A stretch of 64,000 nt of DNA, taken from the NCBI GenBank assembly GCA_964606085.1, contig CAZSFD010000007.1, forward strand, positions 1 to 64,000, in the 5' to 3' direction. Source of the stretch: CAIQJJ01 sp964606085 (GTDB lineage Bacteria; Chloroflexota; Anaerolineae; Anaerolineales; UBA4823). Of this stretch, positions 16,501-24,343 are shown one piece after another (position 1 is the stretch's first letter; each line of letters begins with the position of its first letter). The translations under genes and the position numbers were made by a program. Below the pieces are notes generated by a model. It was given only the letters and a program-made list of their open reading frames with translations. It was not told the DNA's origin and made no database searches.

Positions 16501-17031
16501 ATGAGCCAACTTCCCCCTGACCTTTCCCGCATTCTGTTGCCCGAAGAGACCATCCAGGCACGCGTGGCCGAGTTATCTGCCAAAATTGACCGCGATTACG
16601 CCGGCGTGGAGAGTATTCACCTGATCGGCATTCTCAAGGGTGCATTCATCTTCCTGGCCGATCTGGCCCGCCAGTTGCAAACCCCGCATGTGGTCAACTT
16701 CATGTCCATTTCGAGTTATGGCAAATCCACCACCAGCGGCGAGGTGCGCATCCTGATGGATTTGCCCGAACCCATCGAAGGCCGGCATGTCATCATCGTC
16801 GAAGACATCCTCGATACCGGCCACACGCTCGAATACCTGTGTCACACCTTGCAGGCGCGCAACCCGGCCTCGCTGAGAACATGCGTATTTGTGCGCAAGC
16901 TGCGCACAGCCGCCAACGCCCCGCTGCACTACCTCGGCTTCGACATCCCCGATGTGTGGGTGGTAGGCTACGGGCTGGATTACGCCGAGAAACACCGCAC
17001 ATTGCCGTATATTGCGGAAGTGAAACGATAG
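16501..17031 (+). CDS. hpt: Hypoxanthine phosphoribosyltransferase
   Basis: 176-aa purine-salvage enzyme that converts hypoxanthine or guanine plus PRPP to IMP or GMP in the cytoplasm. The type I PRTase PRPP-binding motif V-I-I-V-E-D-I-L-D-T-G-H-T-L lies at about residues 97-110. The N-terminal L-I-G-I-L-K-G-A-F-I-F and the M-S-I-S-S-Y-G flexible-loop motif are also clear, and C-terminal F-D-I-P-D-V-W-V-V-G-Y-G-L-D-Y is the HGPRT purine-site signature. Length is normal. The start has a -10 box 6 nt upstream and no ribosome-binding site. Confidence 0.95.
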   Translation: MSQLPPDLSRILLPEETIQARVAELSAKIDRDYAGVESIHLIGILKGAFIFLADLARQLQTPHVVNFMSISSYGKSTTSGEVRILMDLPEPIEGRHVIIVEDILDTGHTLEYLCHTLQARNPASLRTCVFVRKLRTAANAPLHYLGFDIPDVWVVGYGLDYAEKHRTLPYIAEVKR

Positions 17032-17043
17032 CCTGAGCGTGGG

Positions 17044-17049
17044 ATATAA
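17044..17049 (+). promoter_or_regulatory. TATAAT -10 box for the third PemK-like pair
   Basis: TATAAT lies 20 nt before ATG 17070, with a GGAGG ribosome site in between. This pair is therefore not leaderless, unlike several neighbours. Confidence 0.55.
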
Positions 17050-17069
17050 TCCCGCCATTGGAGGCCGCC

Positions 17070-17309
17070 ATGACCACCTGTGAAGCGCAAGTGATTGACT
17101 CAACTCACCTGGAACTGACCGAAATGCTCTTGATTCCACCCGGATCGAAAGTGCGGATTTCCATTCAGCCGGTGGACGGAAAAGAAATTGCCGATGAACC
17201 GGGGTGGTATTTGGTGGCTGCACAGGGCCTGGAAGCAGCTTATGGGGAAAATGAACCCGATTATTCGACAGAACAGATCAAGGTCTTCAATCCAGATTAT
17301 CAGCCATGA
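17070..17309 (+). CDS. Putative antitoxin of a PemK-like pair
   Basis: 79-aa protein whose N-terminus (A-Q-V-I-D-S-T-H-L-E-L-T) reads like a short AbrB/SpoVT-type or similar beta-rich DNA-binding start. The C-terminus is acidic (E-N-E-P-D-Y-S-T-E-Q-I-K). I do not recognise the family firmly. ATG 17070 with GGAGG 7 nt upstream is preferred over the 17058 start, which lies within the ribosome site. The stop overlaps the toxin start (ATGA), and the antitoxin call rests on that gene order. Confidence 0.65.
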   Translation: MTTCEAQVIDSTHLELTEMLLIPPGSKVRISIQPVDGKEIADEPGWYLVAAQGLEAAYGENEPDYSTEQIKVFNPDYQP

Positions 17310-17650
17310 ATGAGGGGGATGTTTTACTGACACCGATGCCCCAGGCAGATGGAAGGGTCAAGAACCGCCCGGTGATTTTCTTGCGCGCCATGCCGCCTTT
17401 TGGGGATGCCTTGATCTGTGGGATCAGCACGCAGCTTCACCAACTACACCCAGGGTTCGATGAGTTGATCGATTCGACCGATGATGATTTCGCCGATAGT
17501 GGCCTGGTATCCCCATCGTTGATCCGGCTTGGTTATCTGGCTGTCTTGCCTCGCAAGAGCATTATCGGCAGCATTGGGGTTATTTCTCAAAAGCGTCATC
17601 GCCGCTTGTTGCAAAAACTTGCCGAGTACTTGTTCGATTCCCTACGATAG
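17306..17650 (+). CDS. PemK/MazF-like toxin
   Basis: 114-aa protein related in layout to the toxin at 11441: N-terminal E-G-D-V-L-L-T-P-M-P, K-N-R-P-V-I-F-L, then L-H-P-G-F-D-E-L and S-L-I-R-L-G-Y. These elements fit the PemK/MazF SH3-like toxin fold. It is coupled to its antitoxin by a 4-bp overlap and ends only 6 nt before comEC. The gene thus sits between hpt and comEC in one run of plus-strand genes. Confidence 0.75.
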   Translation: MNEGDVLLTPMPQADGRVKNRPVIFLRAMPPFGDALICGISTQLHQLHPGFDELIDSTDDDFADSGLVSPSLIRLGYLAVLPRKSIIGSIGVISQKRHRRLLQKLAEYLFDSLR

Positions 17651-17656
17651 CAACGT

Positions 17657-20035
17657 ATGCCCCTCTTCTGGCTCTCGATTGCCTTCATCCTCGGCATTCT
17701 TGCCGCCAGCCTGCTCCCACCCTACACCCCTGCCTGGCTGGCGTTGGCCTCCATCAGCCTCCCCCTCGTCATCATCGTCCAATTCCTTCGCCGCCGCGCC
17801 CCTGCTCCCCGCCTCCCCCGCTTTCTCTCTCCCCTCCCCATCCTTGCCATCACCGCCTTCGCCCTCGGCGCGGCACGTTATACGGCCAACCTGCCCGCCC
17901 TCGCCCCTGGGTACATCGCCTGGTACAACGACCTGCAAACCCCGCTGGTCATTGAAGGTTTGATCGTCGAGCCGCCCGATGTGCGCGACGGCTATACCAA
18001 CCTGCGCGTGGAAATCTGGCAGTTGCACCTGAAAGACGACCCGCGCTTTCAGCCGGTGCAAGGCACCCTGCTGGCCCGCGTCTCGCCAGATGGCGACTGG
18101 CGTTACGGCGACCACATCCGGCTGGAAGGCCGCCTCGAAACACCCCCCGCCAACGAAGAGTTTTCCTATCAGCAGTACCTCGCCCGCCAGGGCATCCCCA
18201 GTTTCATGAACCTGCCGCGCGCCAACCTGATCCAGCACGGTCAGGGCAACCCATTCCTGGCGCGCATCTACGCCCTGCGCGAAAAGTCCTACGCCACCAT
18301 CTATGCCTTCTACCCCGACCCCGAGGCGGCGCTGCTGGCAGGCATCCTGCTCGGCAGCGACAACGGCATCCCGGCAGATGTTCAGGGGGCGTTCAAAGCC
18401 ACCGGCACCACGCACCTGATCGCCATTTCAGGTTTCAACATTGCGATCATCGCCGGCATCTTTACCACGACATTTGGCAACCTGTTTGGCAAACGCTGGG
18501 GAACGCTGCTTTCGATTTTGGGAATCATCACCTACACGATCCTGGTCGGCGCGACGGCTTCGGTGGTGCGGGCGGCGATCATGGGCTGCCTGGGGATTTT
18601 TGGGCGGCTGTTCATGCGGCGGCAGGTGGCGGTCAATAGCCTGTTCATTACGGCGCTGATCATGTGCGCGGCCAACCCTTACACGCCGTGGGATATCGGC
18701 TTCCAGCTTTCCTTCGCCGCCACGCTCGGATTGGTGTTATACGCCACCCCGCTCAACGAGTGGCTGTTGAGCAAACTCACCCCCCGCTTTTCCGCCAATA
18801 CTGCCCGCCGCATCGCCGACATCGCCAGCGACGTGTTCCTGCTCACCTTCGCCGCCCAAATGCTCACCATGCCGCTGATCATCTACCATTTCGGGCGCGT
18901 TTCCTTGAGTTCGTTCATCGTCAACCCGCTGGTGCTGCCGGTGCAGCCAGCGCTAATGATTTTGGGCGGCTTGTCGTTGATTTTCGGGTTGTTGTGGCTG
19001 CCGGTGGGGAAACTGCTGGGCGCGCTGACGTGGCCGTTGGTGGCCTACACCATCCGCGTCATCGAAGCCTTCGCCGGCATCCCTGGCGGCAATTTCGACC
19101 TGGGCGAGGTGGCCCTGCCGCTGGTGATTTTCGCTTACCTGCTGATCTTCGCTGCCACGCTCCAACACCCCCTGACGGTGCGGATCAAACCCCTGCTGAA
19201 ACCTTCCACCGTCTTATCCGCCCTGGCCCTGCTGACGGTTTTGACCTGGCGCACGGCCCTTTCCGCCCCAGATGGCCGTCTGCATGTCACTTTGCTCGAT
19301 GTAGGGTTAGGAGATGCCGTTCTCATCCAAACCCCTTCTGGCCGCAACGTGCTGGTAGATGGCGGGCCGTCACTCTCACGGCTCTCACAGGCCCTCGGAC
19401 GCCGCCTGCCGCCCTCCGCCCGCACCTTCGACTGGCTGGTGGTGGCCAACCCCGCCGATGAGCAAATCACTGCCGTGCCGCGCCTGCTGGATCGCTTTAC
19501 CATTGCCAATGTGCTGTGGGCCGGGGCCACCCACGGCAGCCGCGCCGCCCGCGATTTACAGGCCGCCCTCATCACCCGCGGATTGCCGCAAACCCGCGCC
19601 GAGGCCGGCCACACCCTCGACCTGGGCGGCAGCGCCCGCCTCGACGTGCTGACGGTTGGCCCACGCGGGGCAATCCTGCTGCTGACTTATGACCGGTTTC
19701 GCCTATTGCTGCCACTTGGGGCCGATTTCGACGCCCTCGAATCGTTACGCATGGGCGATGACATTGGCCCCGTCAGCGCCCTGCTGCTGGCCGATAGCGG
19801 CTATATTGCCTCCAATCCCCCCGAATGGATCATCAATTTGCGCCCGCAGGCCATCCTGCTCAGCGCCGCCCCCGAAGATCGCCGCGAACACCCCTCGCCC
19901 GAAACGCTGGAGGCCATCGCCGGCTACACCGTCTTACGCACGGATCAAAATGGGTGGATTGAACTGGTCAGTGATGGGCAGCAGATGTGGGTGAACGTGG
20001 AGAAGAACACCCCGCAGAATATCATAATTCCCTAA
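17657..20035 (+). CDS. comEC: ComEC/Rec2-family DNA uptake protein with degenerate MBL domain
   Basis: 792-aa protein: N-terminal membrane segments and a DUF4131-type domain (1-170), the multi-spanning Competence domain (about 210-510) and a C-terminal metallo-beta-lactamase-like domain (about 535-780). The channel region includes G-T-T-H-L-I-A-I-S-G-F-N, the ComEC signature. ComEC forms the inner-membrane channel for transformation in other bacteria. The MBL part starts normally (L-L-D-V-G-L-G-D-A-V-L-I-Q-T and V-D-G-G). The expected T-H-x-H-x-D-H strand reads V-V-A-N-P-A-D-E-Q-I-T-A-V, so the metal-binding histidines are gone. Channel function may persist while nuclease activity is probably lost. 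Confidence 0.88.
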   Translation: MPLFWLSIAFILGILAASLLPPYTPAWLALASISLPLVIIVQFLRRRAPAPRLPRFLSPLPILAITAFALGAARYTANLPALAPGYIAWYNDLQTPLVIEGLIVEPPDVRDGYTNLRVEIWQLHLKDDPRFQPVQGTLLARVSPDGDWRYGDHIRLEGRLETPPANEEFSYQQYLARQGIPSFMNLPRANLIQHGQGNPFLARIYALREKSYATIYAFYPDPEAALLAGILLGSDNGIPADVQGAFKATGTTHLIAISGFNIAIIAGIFTTTFGNLFGKRWGTLLSILGIITYTILVGATASVVRAAIMGCLGIFGRLFMRRQVAVNSLFITALIMCAANPYTPWDIGFQLSFAATLGLVLYATPLNEWLLSKLTPRFSANTARRIADIASDVFLLTFAAQMLTMPLIIYHFGRVSLSSFIVNPLVLPVQPALMILGGLSLIFGLLWLPVGKLLGALTWPLVAYTIRVIEAFAGIPGGNFDLGEVALPLVIFAYLLIFAATLQHPLTVRIKPLLKPSTVLSALALLTVLTWRTALSAPDGRLHVTLLDVGLGDAVLIQTPSGRNVLVDGGPSLSRLSQALGRRLPPSARTFDWLVVANPADEQITAVPRLLDRFTIANVLWAGATHGSRAARDLQAALITRGLPQTRAEAGHTLDLGGSARLDVLTVGPRGAILLLTYDRFRLLLPLGADFDALESLRMGDDIGPVSALLLADSGYIASNPPEWIINLRPQAILLSAAPEDRREHPSPETLEAIAGYTVLRTDQNGWIELVSDGQQMWVNVEKNTPQNIIIP

Positions 20036-20055
20036 CCCAGATAAACCGGAAAAAA

Positions 20056-20120
20056 ACTGCAAAGGTACAAGGGCGCAAAGAAAATTCAAAAACAACTTTG
20101 CTCCCTTCTATCTTTGCAGT
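20056..20120. repeat. Inverted repeat downstream of comEC
   Basis: 25-nt arms (20056-20080 and 20096-20120) are largely complementary, starting ACTGCAAAG and ending CTTTGCAGT. It may act as a terminator for comEC but resembles dispersed non-coding repeats. Confidence 0.6.
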
Positions 20121-20135
20121 TCACTGAAAAAAGAC

Positions 20136-20280
20136 CTTTCACCACAAAGGACACGAAGTACACAAAGGAATTCTCAAAAGCGAAATTCAATCTCTTGAAG
20201 CGCAGCGCAAGATAAATTCAAAAAAACTTCGTGACTTTTGTGTCCTTCGCGATCAGAAAAGGTTTTTGCAGTCAAGTCAG
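20136..20280. repeat. 'ACCACAAAGGACACGAAG' dispersed repeat
   Basis: Left part CACCACAAAGGACACGAAG and right part CTTCGTGACTTTTGTGTCC form an imperfect inverted repeat around an AT-rich centre. This word family is common in intergenic regions of many bacterial genomes. Confidence 0.55.
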
Positions 20281-20625
20281 CGTAACAATCCACCCCAAAA
20301 TTTCTTTTGCCCCGCCTACCCTGTACGGCTTGGGGGGGCTGGACTGCCATCCTTGCCAGCTAAAAACAAAACGCCTGATTAGTTCAAATAATCCGTCAGG
20401 GTCAACAGGCAGCCTTGTCTCCAAAATTCTCATGCTCTACAACTCCAATTTGTGCGCAATGCTCATATGCTTTACACCCTCTGCCTATGCCACTTACAAG
20501 TGTTACCAGAATCGTGGGTATTGTTGTCTACAAATCCAGTGCCGTCGCGAAGCAGGCTGGTAGCCAGTCGGCAGACGTTAGGAAAAGGATAATCCAGATG
20601 AAGCGACGCAAGAATTTTGCGGCCA
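20281..20625. other. Gap without a recognisable gene
   Basis: About 345 bp between the repeats and hicA. Two short plus-strand frames (20231-20563, 20415-20639) have no recognisable domain or ribosome site, and their composition differs from neighbouring genes. I see no RNA gene here. It could be a remnant of a lost element. Confidence 0.4.
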
Positions 20626-20850
20626 TCACGCTTTTATAAAATCATCCGGATCAATATCAGCTTGTTTGAGAATGGCGCGCAATGTCCCCTCGGGTAAGTC
20701 GCCAGGATGATTGGGGATGGTGGTGTAACGGTTCGTCTTGGGGTTGAACCAGATTTCATGGCTGCCAGCCGCCTGGCGATAGAAAGCGAACCCAAAGCTA
20801 CGCAGCTTTTTGACAACCTTGGCATATTTGAAACCAGCCAATCTGCCCAT
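20626..20850 (-). CDS. hicA: HicA-type toxin (mRNA interferase)
   Basis: 74-aa YcfA/HicA double-stranded-RNA-binding-like fold. The signature G-S-H-E-I-W-F-N-P (about residues 29-37) carries the catalytic histidine, followed by T-I-P-N-H-P-G-D-L-P-E-G-T-L. HicA cleaves mRNA and is neutralised by HicB. ATG 20850 follows the hicB stop by one base; the longer GTG start at 20868 would overlap hicB. N-terminal L-A-G-F-K-Y-A-K-V-V-K-K-L is the usual HicA first helix. Confidence 0.9.
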   Translation of the reverse strand: MGRLAGFKYAKVVKKLRSFGFAFYRQAAGSHEIWFNPKTNRYTTIPNHPGDLPEGTLRAILKQADIDPDDFIKA

Positions 20851-20851
20851 C

Positions 20852-21073
20852 TCAACCCACCGGCACAATCAGGGGATAATCGAATTCATCGGCCAGGAGC
20901 GGGAAATTCACTTGCGATTGCGCTTCAATTAACTTACGCGCCACATCACGGGCAATTTCCAGTGTCTCGGCAACCGTTCTTCCCTGGGCCACCAGTCCTT
21001 GCACATCATCCGACGTTGCCAGATAAACCCCTTCGGGCAATTTTTCAATGTGGATATTGATTGTTCTTTCCAT
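20852..21073 (-). CDS. hicB: HicB-type antitoxin
   Basis: 73-aa partial-RNase-H-fold protein with the HicB pattern L-P-E-G-V-Y-L-A-T-S-D-D-V-Q-G-L-V-A-Q-G. A-E-T-L-E-I-A-R-D-V-A follows. There is no C-terminal DNA-binding domain, so it is a short HicB. It lies upstream of hicA on the minus strand. GGAGG precedes the ATG, and a minus-strand TATAAT-like sequence lies about 25 nt upstream. Confidence 0.88.
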   Translation of the reverse strand: MERTINIHIEKLPEGVYLATSDDVQGLVAQGRTVAETLEIARDVARKLIEAQSQVNFPLLADEFDYPLIVPVG

Positions 21074-21146
21074 TACACGCCTCCGATAAACTCATTATAC
21101 AGGCTTTGCTCCGCTTCCTTCTACGGAACACGCTCCACACCCCACG

Positions 21147-21986
21147 CTACCCACTCATCTCACTCCGCACCGCGTTATACAACGTCTCTGCCTTCAACTC
21201 ATTCAGCGTGTAGCACGGCGCTTTCAGGTGTTCGGCCAGCGCCTGCGCCAGGCCCTGGTCAAAGGCAGCGTGTTCCATGTTGATCACGATGCTGCGGATC
21301 GACTCGCTGGCGATCTGCTCGGCGAGTTGATGGGCTTCTTCCTGCGGCGGCAGCGTGCCCATCGAGACATTGCCCGCCCCATCGGTGAGCAGGATCACCA
21401 GCGGCTCGACATCGGAGTGCAGGATTTTTTCGCGTTGGAGTACCTGCTGGGTGAGGAAAAGCCCCGCCGAAAGGGGCGTTTTGCCGCCCACGGGGATGTC
21501 GGTCAGGGCGCGCTGGGCCAGTTGCACCGAGTTGGTGGGGGGGAGGACGAGCGTGGCGCGGTCTTTCTGGAAGACGATCAGCCCGACGCGGTCGCGGCGC
21601 TGATAGGCATCCGTCAGCAGGGATAGGATAGCGCCCTTGGTGGCCGACATGCGCTCGGCCACAGCCATAGACCACGAAGCATCCACCACAAACAGCACCA
21701 AATTGGCCGTCTGCTTCACCCGCACCTTGCGCTGCAAGTCAGACATTTCAATGGCAAACGCCACCTCTTTGCGCTGCTCTTCCCGATCCGGTTGGAAGGG
21801 GGCAGCGGCGCGCAAGGTGGCGTCGAAGGCGATGTCGGTGGTTTTGCCGTTGGCCGGGCGGGCCTGAATATAGCGGCCGCGTTTGCGCTCGGTGTAGGTG
21901 CGAGAGCGCCGACCGCCGCGGCGGCGGGTCATTTTGTCGAGGTCGGTATCGAGTTTGCGCGGGTCGAAGGTCTCGCCGACCTGCAC
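21147..21986 (-). CDS. Chelatase D-type VWA domain, downstream frame of a frameshifted I-D gene
   Basis: Von Willebrand A domain of the magnesium/cobalt chelatase D subunit. The MIDAS motif is V-V-D-A-S-W-S-M and the second element is L-L-T-D-G-A-G-N. The N-terminal R-R-G-G-R-R-S-R-T is the basic linker usual before this domain. The frame has no convincing independent start: GTG 21986 lies inside the linker without a ribosome site. The same frame is open upstream to the A9 run at 22102-22110 and is reached from the preceding AAA+ gene by a single -1 shift. The combined gene would span 21147-23188 and encode about 680 aa, the usual ChlD size. Confidence 0.85.
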   Translation of the reverse strand: MQVGETFDPRKLDTDLDKMTRRRGGRRSRTYTERKRGRYIQARPANGKTTDIAFDATLRAAAPFQPDREEQRKEVAFAIEMSDLQRKVRVKQTANLVLFVVDASWSMAVAERMSATKGAILSLLTDAYQRRDRVGLIVFQKDRATLVLPPTNSVQLAQRALTDIPVGGKTPLSAGLFLTQQVLQREKILHSDVEPLVILLTDGAGNVSMGTLPPQEEAHQLAEQIASESIRSIVINMEHAAFDQGLAQALAEHLKAPCYTLNELKAETLYNAVRSEMSG

Positions 21987-22078
21987 TTTCTTGCCGCCAT
22001 CCCACCAGTAGGCATTGCCCGTGTCGAAGACCGATTGCTGCGAGGGGCTTTGCGTGTTGTTCTGGCTGGCGTCATCAT

Positions 22079-23188
22079 CTACGAGAATTTGGCTGGCCTC
22101 GTTTTTTTTTCCTCGGATGGCTGGCCTTCCTCGCTGGAAGGCTCCGGTTCGCCAGTGGTGGCTGCGCCCTGAAGCTGCTCGATGCGCTCTTGCAGTTGTT
22201 CGGGGGAGATGTCGGCACGTTGGAAAGGCCCCTGGCGGATGCGGTGCGGTAGGGCCAGTTCGGCGGCCAGGGCGATGTCGCGGTCGTTGATCGCTTTGCG
22301 GCCTTCGAAGGCGGCGTGGGCACGGGCGGCCTTGAGGATCACCAGGTCGGCGCGGTGGCCTTCGACATTGAGCGAGGCGGTGAGGGCGGCGATGGAGAGC
22401 AGGTCACGTTGGCTGTAGGCCACGTGTTCAACCAGGTCGCGGGCGCGTTCGATCTTCTGCGAGAGTTCCTGTTCCTTCGCAAGCCACTGCTGGCGGAAGG
22501 CTTCGGCGTCGGCTTCGAAGGCCAGGTTGTATTCCATAATTTTGACGCGGTCGCGGGCGTTATGGATGCCGGTGATCTCCACCGAGAGGGCGAAGCGGTC
22601 GAGCAACTGCGGGCGCAGGTCGCCTTCTTCGGGGTTCATTGTGCCGACGAGGATAAAGCGCGCCGGGTGAGCAAACGAAATGCCCTCGCGCTCGACGATG
22701 TTCATACCCATCGCCGCCGAGTCGAGCAGCAGGTCTACCACGTGGTCGTCGAGCAGGTTGACCTCGTCAATGTAGAGCAGGCCGCGGTTGGCAGCCGCCA
22801 GCACGCCAGCATCGAAGTGGCGTTCGCCTTTTTTGATCGCTTTTTCGATGTCGAGCGTGCCCACCACGCGGTCTTCGGTGGCCGAGACGGGCAGGTTGAC
22901 GAAGGGCGTGGGGCGCATCTCGACGGGCAGGTCGCCCTCGGCGTGGCGTTCCTTGCATTCGGTACACCAGGTGGTCGGGCGGTCGGGGTCGCAGCCGAAG
23001 CGGCAATCTTGCACGGTGCGCACCGAGGGCAGCAGCGCCGCCAGCGCCCGCGCCGCGGTAGATTTGGCCGTGCCGCGCTCGCCGCGGATCAGCACGCCGC
23101 CGATGCGGGAGGACACAGCGTTGAGGATCAAGGCGCGCTTCATGCGTTCTTGTCCGACGATGGCAGTGAAGGGGAAGATTGCGGGCAT
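22079..23188 (-). CDS. Chelatase I-type AAA+ ATPase (0-frame product of the I-D gene)
   Basis: 369-aa AAA+ protein of the ChlI/BchI/CobS-like group, the ATPase motor for metal insertion into tetrapyrroles. Walker A is R-G-E-R-G-T-A-K-S-T (about residues 32-41) and Walker B L-L-Y-I-D-E-V-N-L-L-D. A C-R-F-G-C ... W-C-T-E-C cysteine cluster is typical of the fused 'putative cobaltochelatase' group. The ATG at 23188 precedes P-F-T-A-I-V-G-Q, the normal domain start; the longer frame to 23281 only translates the repeat at 23211-23257. After the A9 run the frame gains nine residues and stops. No other chelatase subunit is in the window. Confidence 0.88.
   Translation of the reverse strand: MPAIFPFTAIVGQERMKRALILNAVSSRIGGVLIRGERGTAKSTAARALAALLPSVRTVQDCRFGCDPDRPTTWCTECKERHAEGDLPVEMRPTPFVNLPVSATEDRVVGTLDIEKAIKKGERHFDAGVLAAANRGLLYIDEVNLLDDHVVDLLLDSAAMGMNIVEREGISFAHPARFILVGTMNPEEGDLRPQLLDRFALSVEITGIHNARDRVKIMEYNLAFEADAEAFRQQWLAKEQELSQKIERARDLVEHVAYSQRDLLSIAALTASLNVEGHRADLVILKAARAHAAFEGRKAINDRDIALAAELALPHRIRQGPFQRADISPEQLQERIEQLQGAATTGEPEPSSEEGQPSEEKKTRPAKFS
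22102..22110 (-). promoter_or_regulatory. Candidate -1 frameshift site (A9 run)
   Basis: On the coding strand the 0 frame reads GAG-GAA-AAA-AAA-ACG, containing A-AAA-AAA. A purine-rich GAGGAAGG (22125-22132) lies 14 nt upstream and could act as a Shine-Dalgarno-like stimulator. The 0 frame stops at 22079, while the -1 frame is open into the VWA domain. A sequencing indel in the homopolymer is the alternative. Confidence 0.6.
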
Positions 23189-23210
23189 AGGGGGAAAGTG
23201 GCAGGTGGCA

Positions 23211-23257
23211 GGTCGAAGGTCGAAGGTCGAAGGTCGAAGGTCGAAGGTCGAAGGTCG
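23211..23257. repeat. GGTCGAA heptamer tandem array
   Basis: Six perfect GGTCGAA units and a partial seventh lie between the chelatase gene start and dtd. Imperfect complementary words (CTTTTGACCTTTGAC) follow. Related words occur at 28541-28605. Confidence 0.9.
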
Positions 23258-23292
23258 CGACTTTTGACCTTTGACTTGCAACCTTCAACTTT

Positions 23293-23730
23293 CTAACCTT
23301 CCAACCAAATCGTAACCGGGCCGTCGTTGGCGATCTGGACGAGCATGTGAGCGCCAAATTGGCCGGTTTGGGTGGGTAGGCCCAATTCTACCAGCAGTTG
23401 GGCGAAATGCTCGACCAGCGGGCGGGCAATTTCGGGCGGGGCGGCGTCGGTGAAGGACGGACGGCGGCCTTTGCGCGTGTCGGCGTAGAGGGTGAACTGC
23501 GAGACGACCAGGGCTTCGCCGCCGACATCACGCACGGAGAGGTTCATCTTGCCCTGCTCATCTTCGAAGATGCGCAAGGCAGCAACTTTTTCGGCCAGGA
23601 AACGCGCCTGCTCGGGTGTGTCGTGTGGCCCGACGCCGAGCAGGATCACCAGGCCGCGCCGAATGGCGGCGATGACCTTGCCATCTACCGTTACCGAACC
23701 CGAAGTGACCCGTTGTAAGAGTAAACGCAT
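23293..23730 (-). CDS. dtd: D-aminoacyl-tRNA deacylase
   Basis: 145-aa DTD protein that hydrolyses D-aminoacyl-tRNAs as a quality-control step. Signatures are S-Q-F-T-L-Y-A-D-T-R-K-G and R-R-P-S-F-T-D-A-A-P-P-E, followed by the C-terminal G-A-H-M-L-V-Q-I-A-N-D-G-P-V-T active-site motif. The length is normal. It is followed by the heptamer array and the chelatase gene on the same strand and preceded by a Nudix gene. Confidence 0.96.
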   Translation of the reverse strand: MRLLLQRVTSGSVTVDGKVIAAIRRGLVILLGVGPHDTPEQARFLAEKVAALRIFEDEQGKMNLSVRDVGGEALVVSQFTLYADTRKGRRPSFTDAAPPEIARPLVEHFAQLLVELGLPTQTGQFGAHMLVQIANDGPVTIWLEG

Positions 23731-23766
23731 GGCGCGGCCTCCGCTCAGCCAGGGGTGAAGGGTCGT

Positions 23767-24219
23767 TCAGTCGTCGGATTCATCTGACTCCGAGGACAAT
23801 CGCCGGCGGGCTTCTTGTTGCAGCAGGGCGGCTTCGTCGCGGTAGCTCAGGCGGGCCAGAGCCTCTGGCACGCTCAGCCAGGCCACTTCGCTGACTTCGT
23901 CGGGCGTGTCGGAGGTGATGGCGTGGCTGGCCGGGCCGCTGGCGTGCATATTCCAAAACAGCACCACTTTGGGCTGCTCGCCGACCACATAATAGAGCAG
24001 GCCAGCGAAATCATCCAGTTGGACGGCGAGGCCGGTTTCTTCGGCCACTTCACGCCGGGCAGCGTCTTCCCAGCGTTCGCCATTTTTCAGTTTGCCCTTG
24101 GGCAAAGCCCAATCGCCATAGCGAGGGCGGTGAATCAGCAAAACTTTGAGTTGGCCGCCTCGCCTGCGCCAGACCAGGCCGCCAGCGGCGCGGATGAGAT
24201 TGTGGGAGATTTTGCTCAT
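23767..24219 (-). CDS. Nudix hydrolase
   Basis: 150-aa Nudix protein with a full Nudix box: G-K-L-K-N-G-E, seven residues, then R-E-V-A-E-E-T-G (about residues 44-66). The substrate is probably a nucleoside diphosphate derivative but cannot be named. W-A-L-P-K-G-K-L is typical of the Ap4A/diadenosine-type or MutT-like group. The start is ATG 24219, since a minus-strand TATAAT ends 6 nt upstream and the longer frame (24279) crosses that promoter. The C-terminus is serine/aspartate-rich. Confidence 0.9.
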   Translation of the reverse strand: MSKISHNLIRAAGGLVWRRRGGQLKVLLIHRPRYGDWALPKGKLKNGERWEDAARREVAEETGLAVQLDDFAGLLYYVVGEQPKVVLFWNMHASGPASHAITSDTPDEVSEVAWLSVPEALARLSYRDEAALLQQEARRRLSSESDESDD

Positions 24220-24225
24220 GGCGTG

Positions 24226-24231
24226 ATTATA
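24226..24231 (-). promoter_or_regulatory. TATAAT -10 box for the Nudix gene, probably leaderless
   Basis: Perfect TATAAT on the minus strand, 6 nt before the ATG at 24219, with no Shine-Dalgarno. Confidence 0.6.
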
Positions 24232-24274
24232 TCTCGTCTGCGCGCTGTGCTTTTCATCAGACTTTCGAGAAACC

Positions 24275-24306
24275 TTCACAAGTTCTTCACATCTGCGCTG
24301 TATGAT
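24275..24306 (+). promoter_or_regulatory. Candidate OmpR/PhoB-type operator and -10 box
   Basis: Two TTCACA words (24275-24280 and 24286-24291) are 11 bp apart, the helical spacing of OmpR/PhoB-family direct repeats. A TATGAT -10 box (24301-24306) follows 9 nt later, a geometry similar to PhoB-activated promoters that lack a -35 box. It precedes the small exported protein. Confidence 0.45.
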
Positions 24307-24343
24307 CGGGGCATAACGGTTTTCAATTCAAGGAGCTTGAAAT

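Noticed and set aside
20231..20639. Two short plus-strand frames as possible genes
   Set aside because: No ribosome site, no domain, and partly within repeats.
22316..23296. Long plus-strand open frame opposite the chelatase AAA+ gene
   Set aside because: Antisense shadow; the minus strand has Walker A and B motifs.
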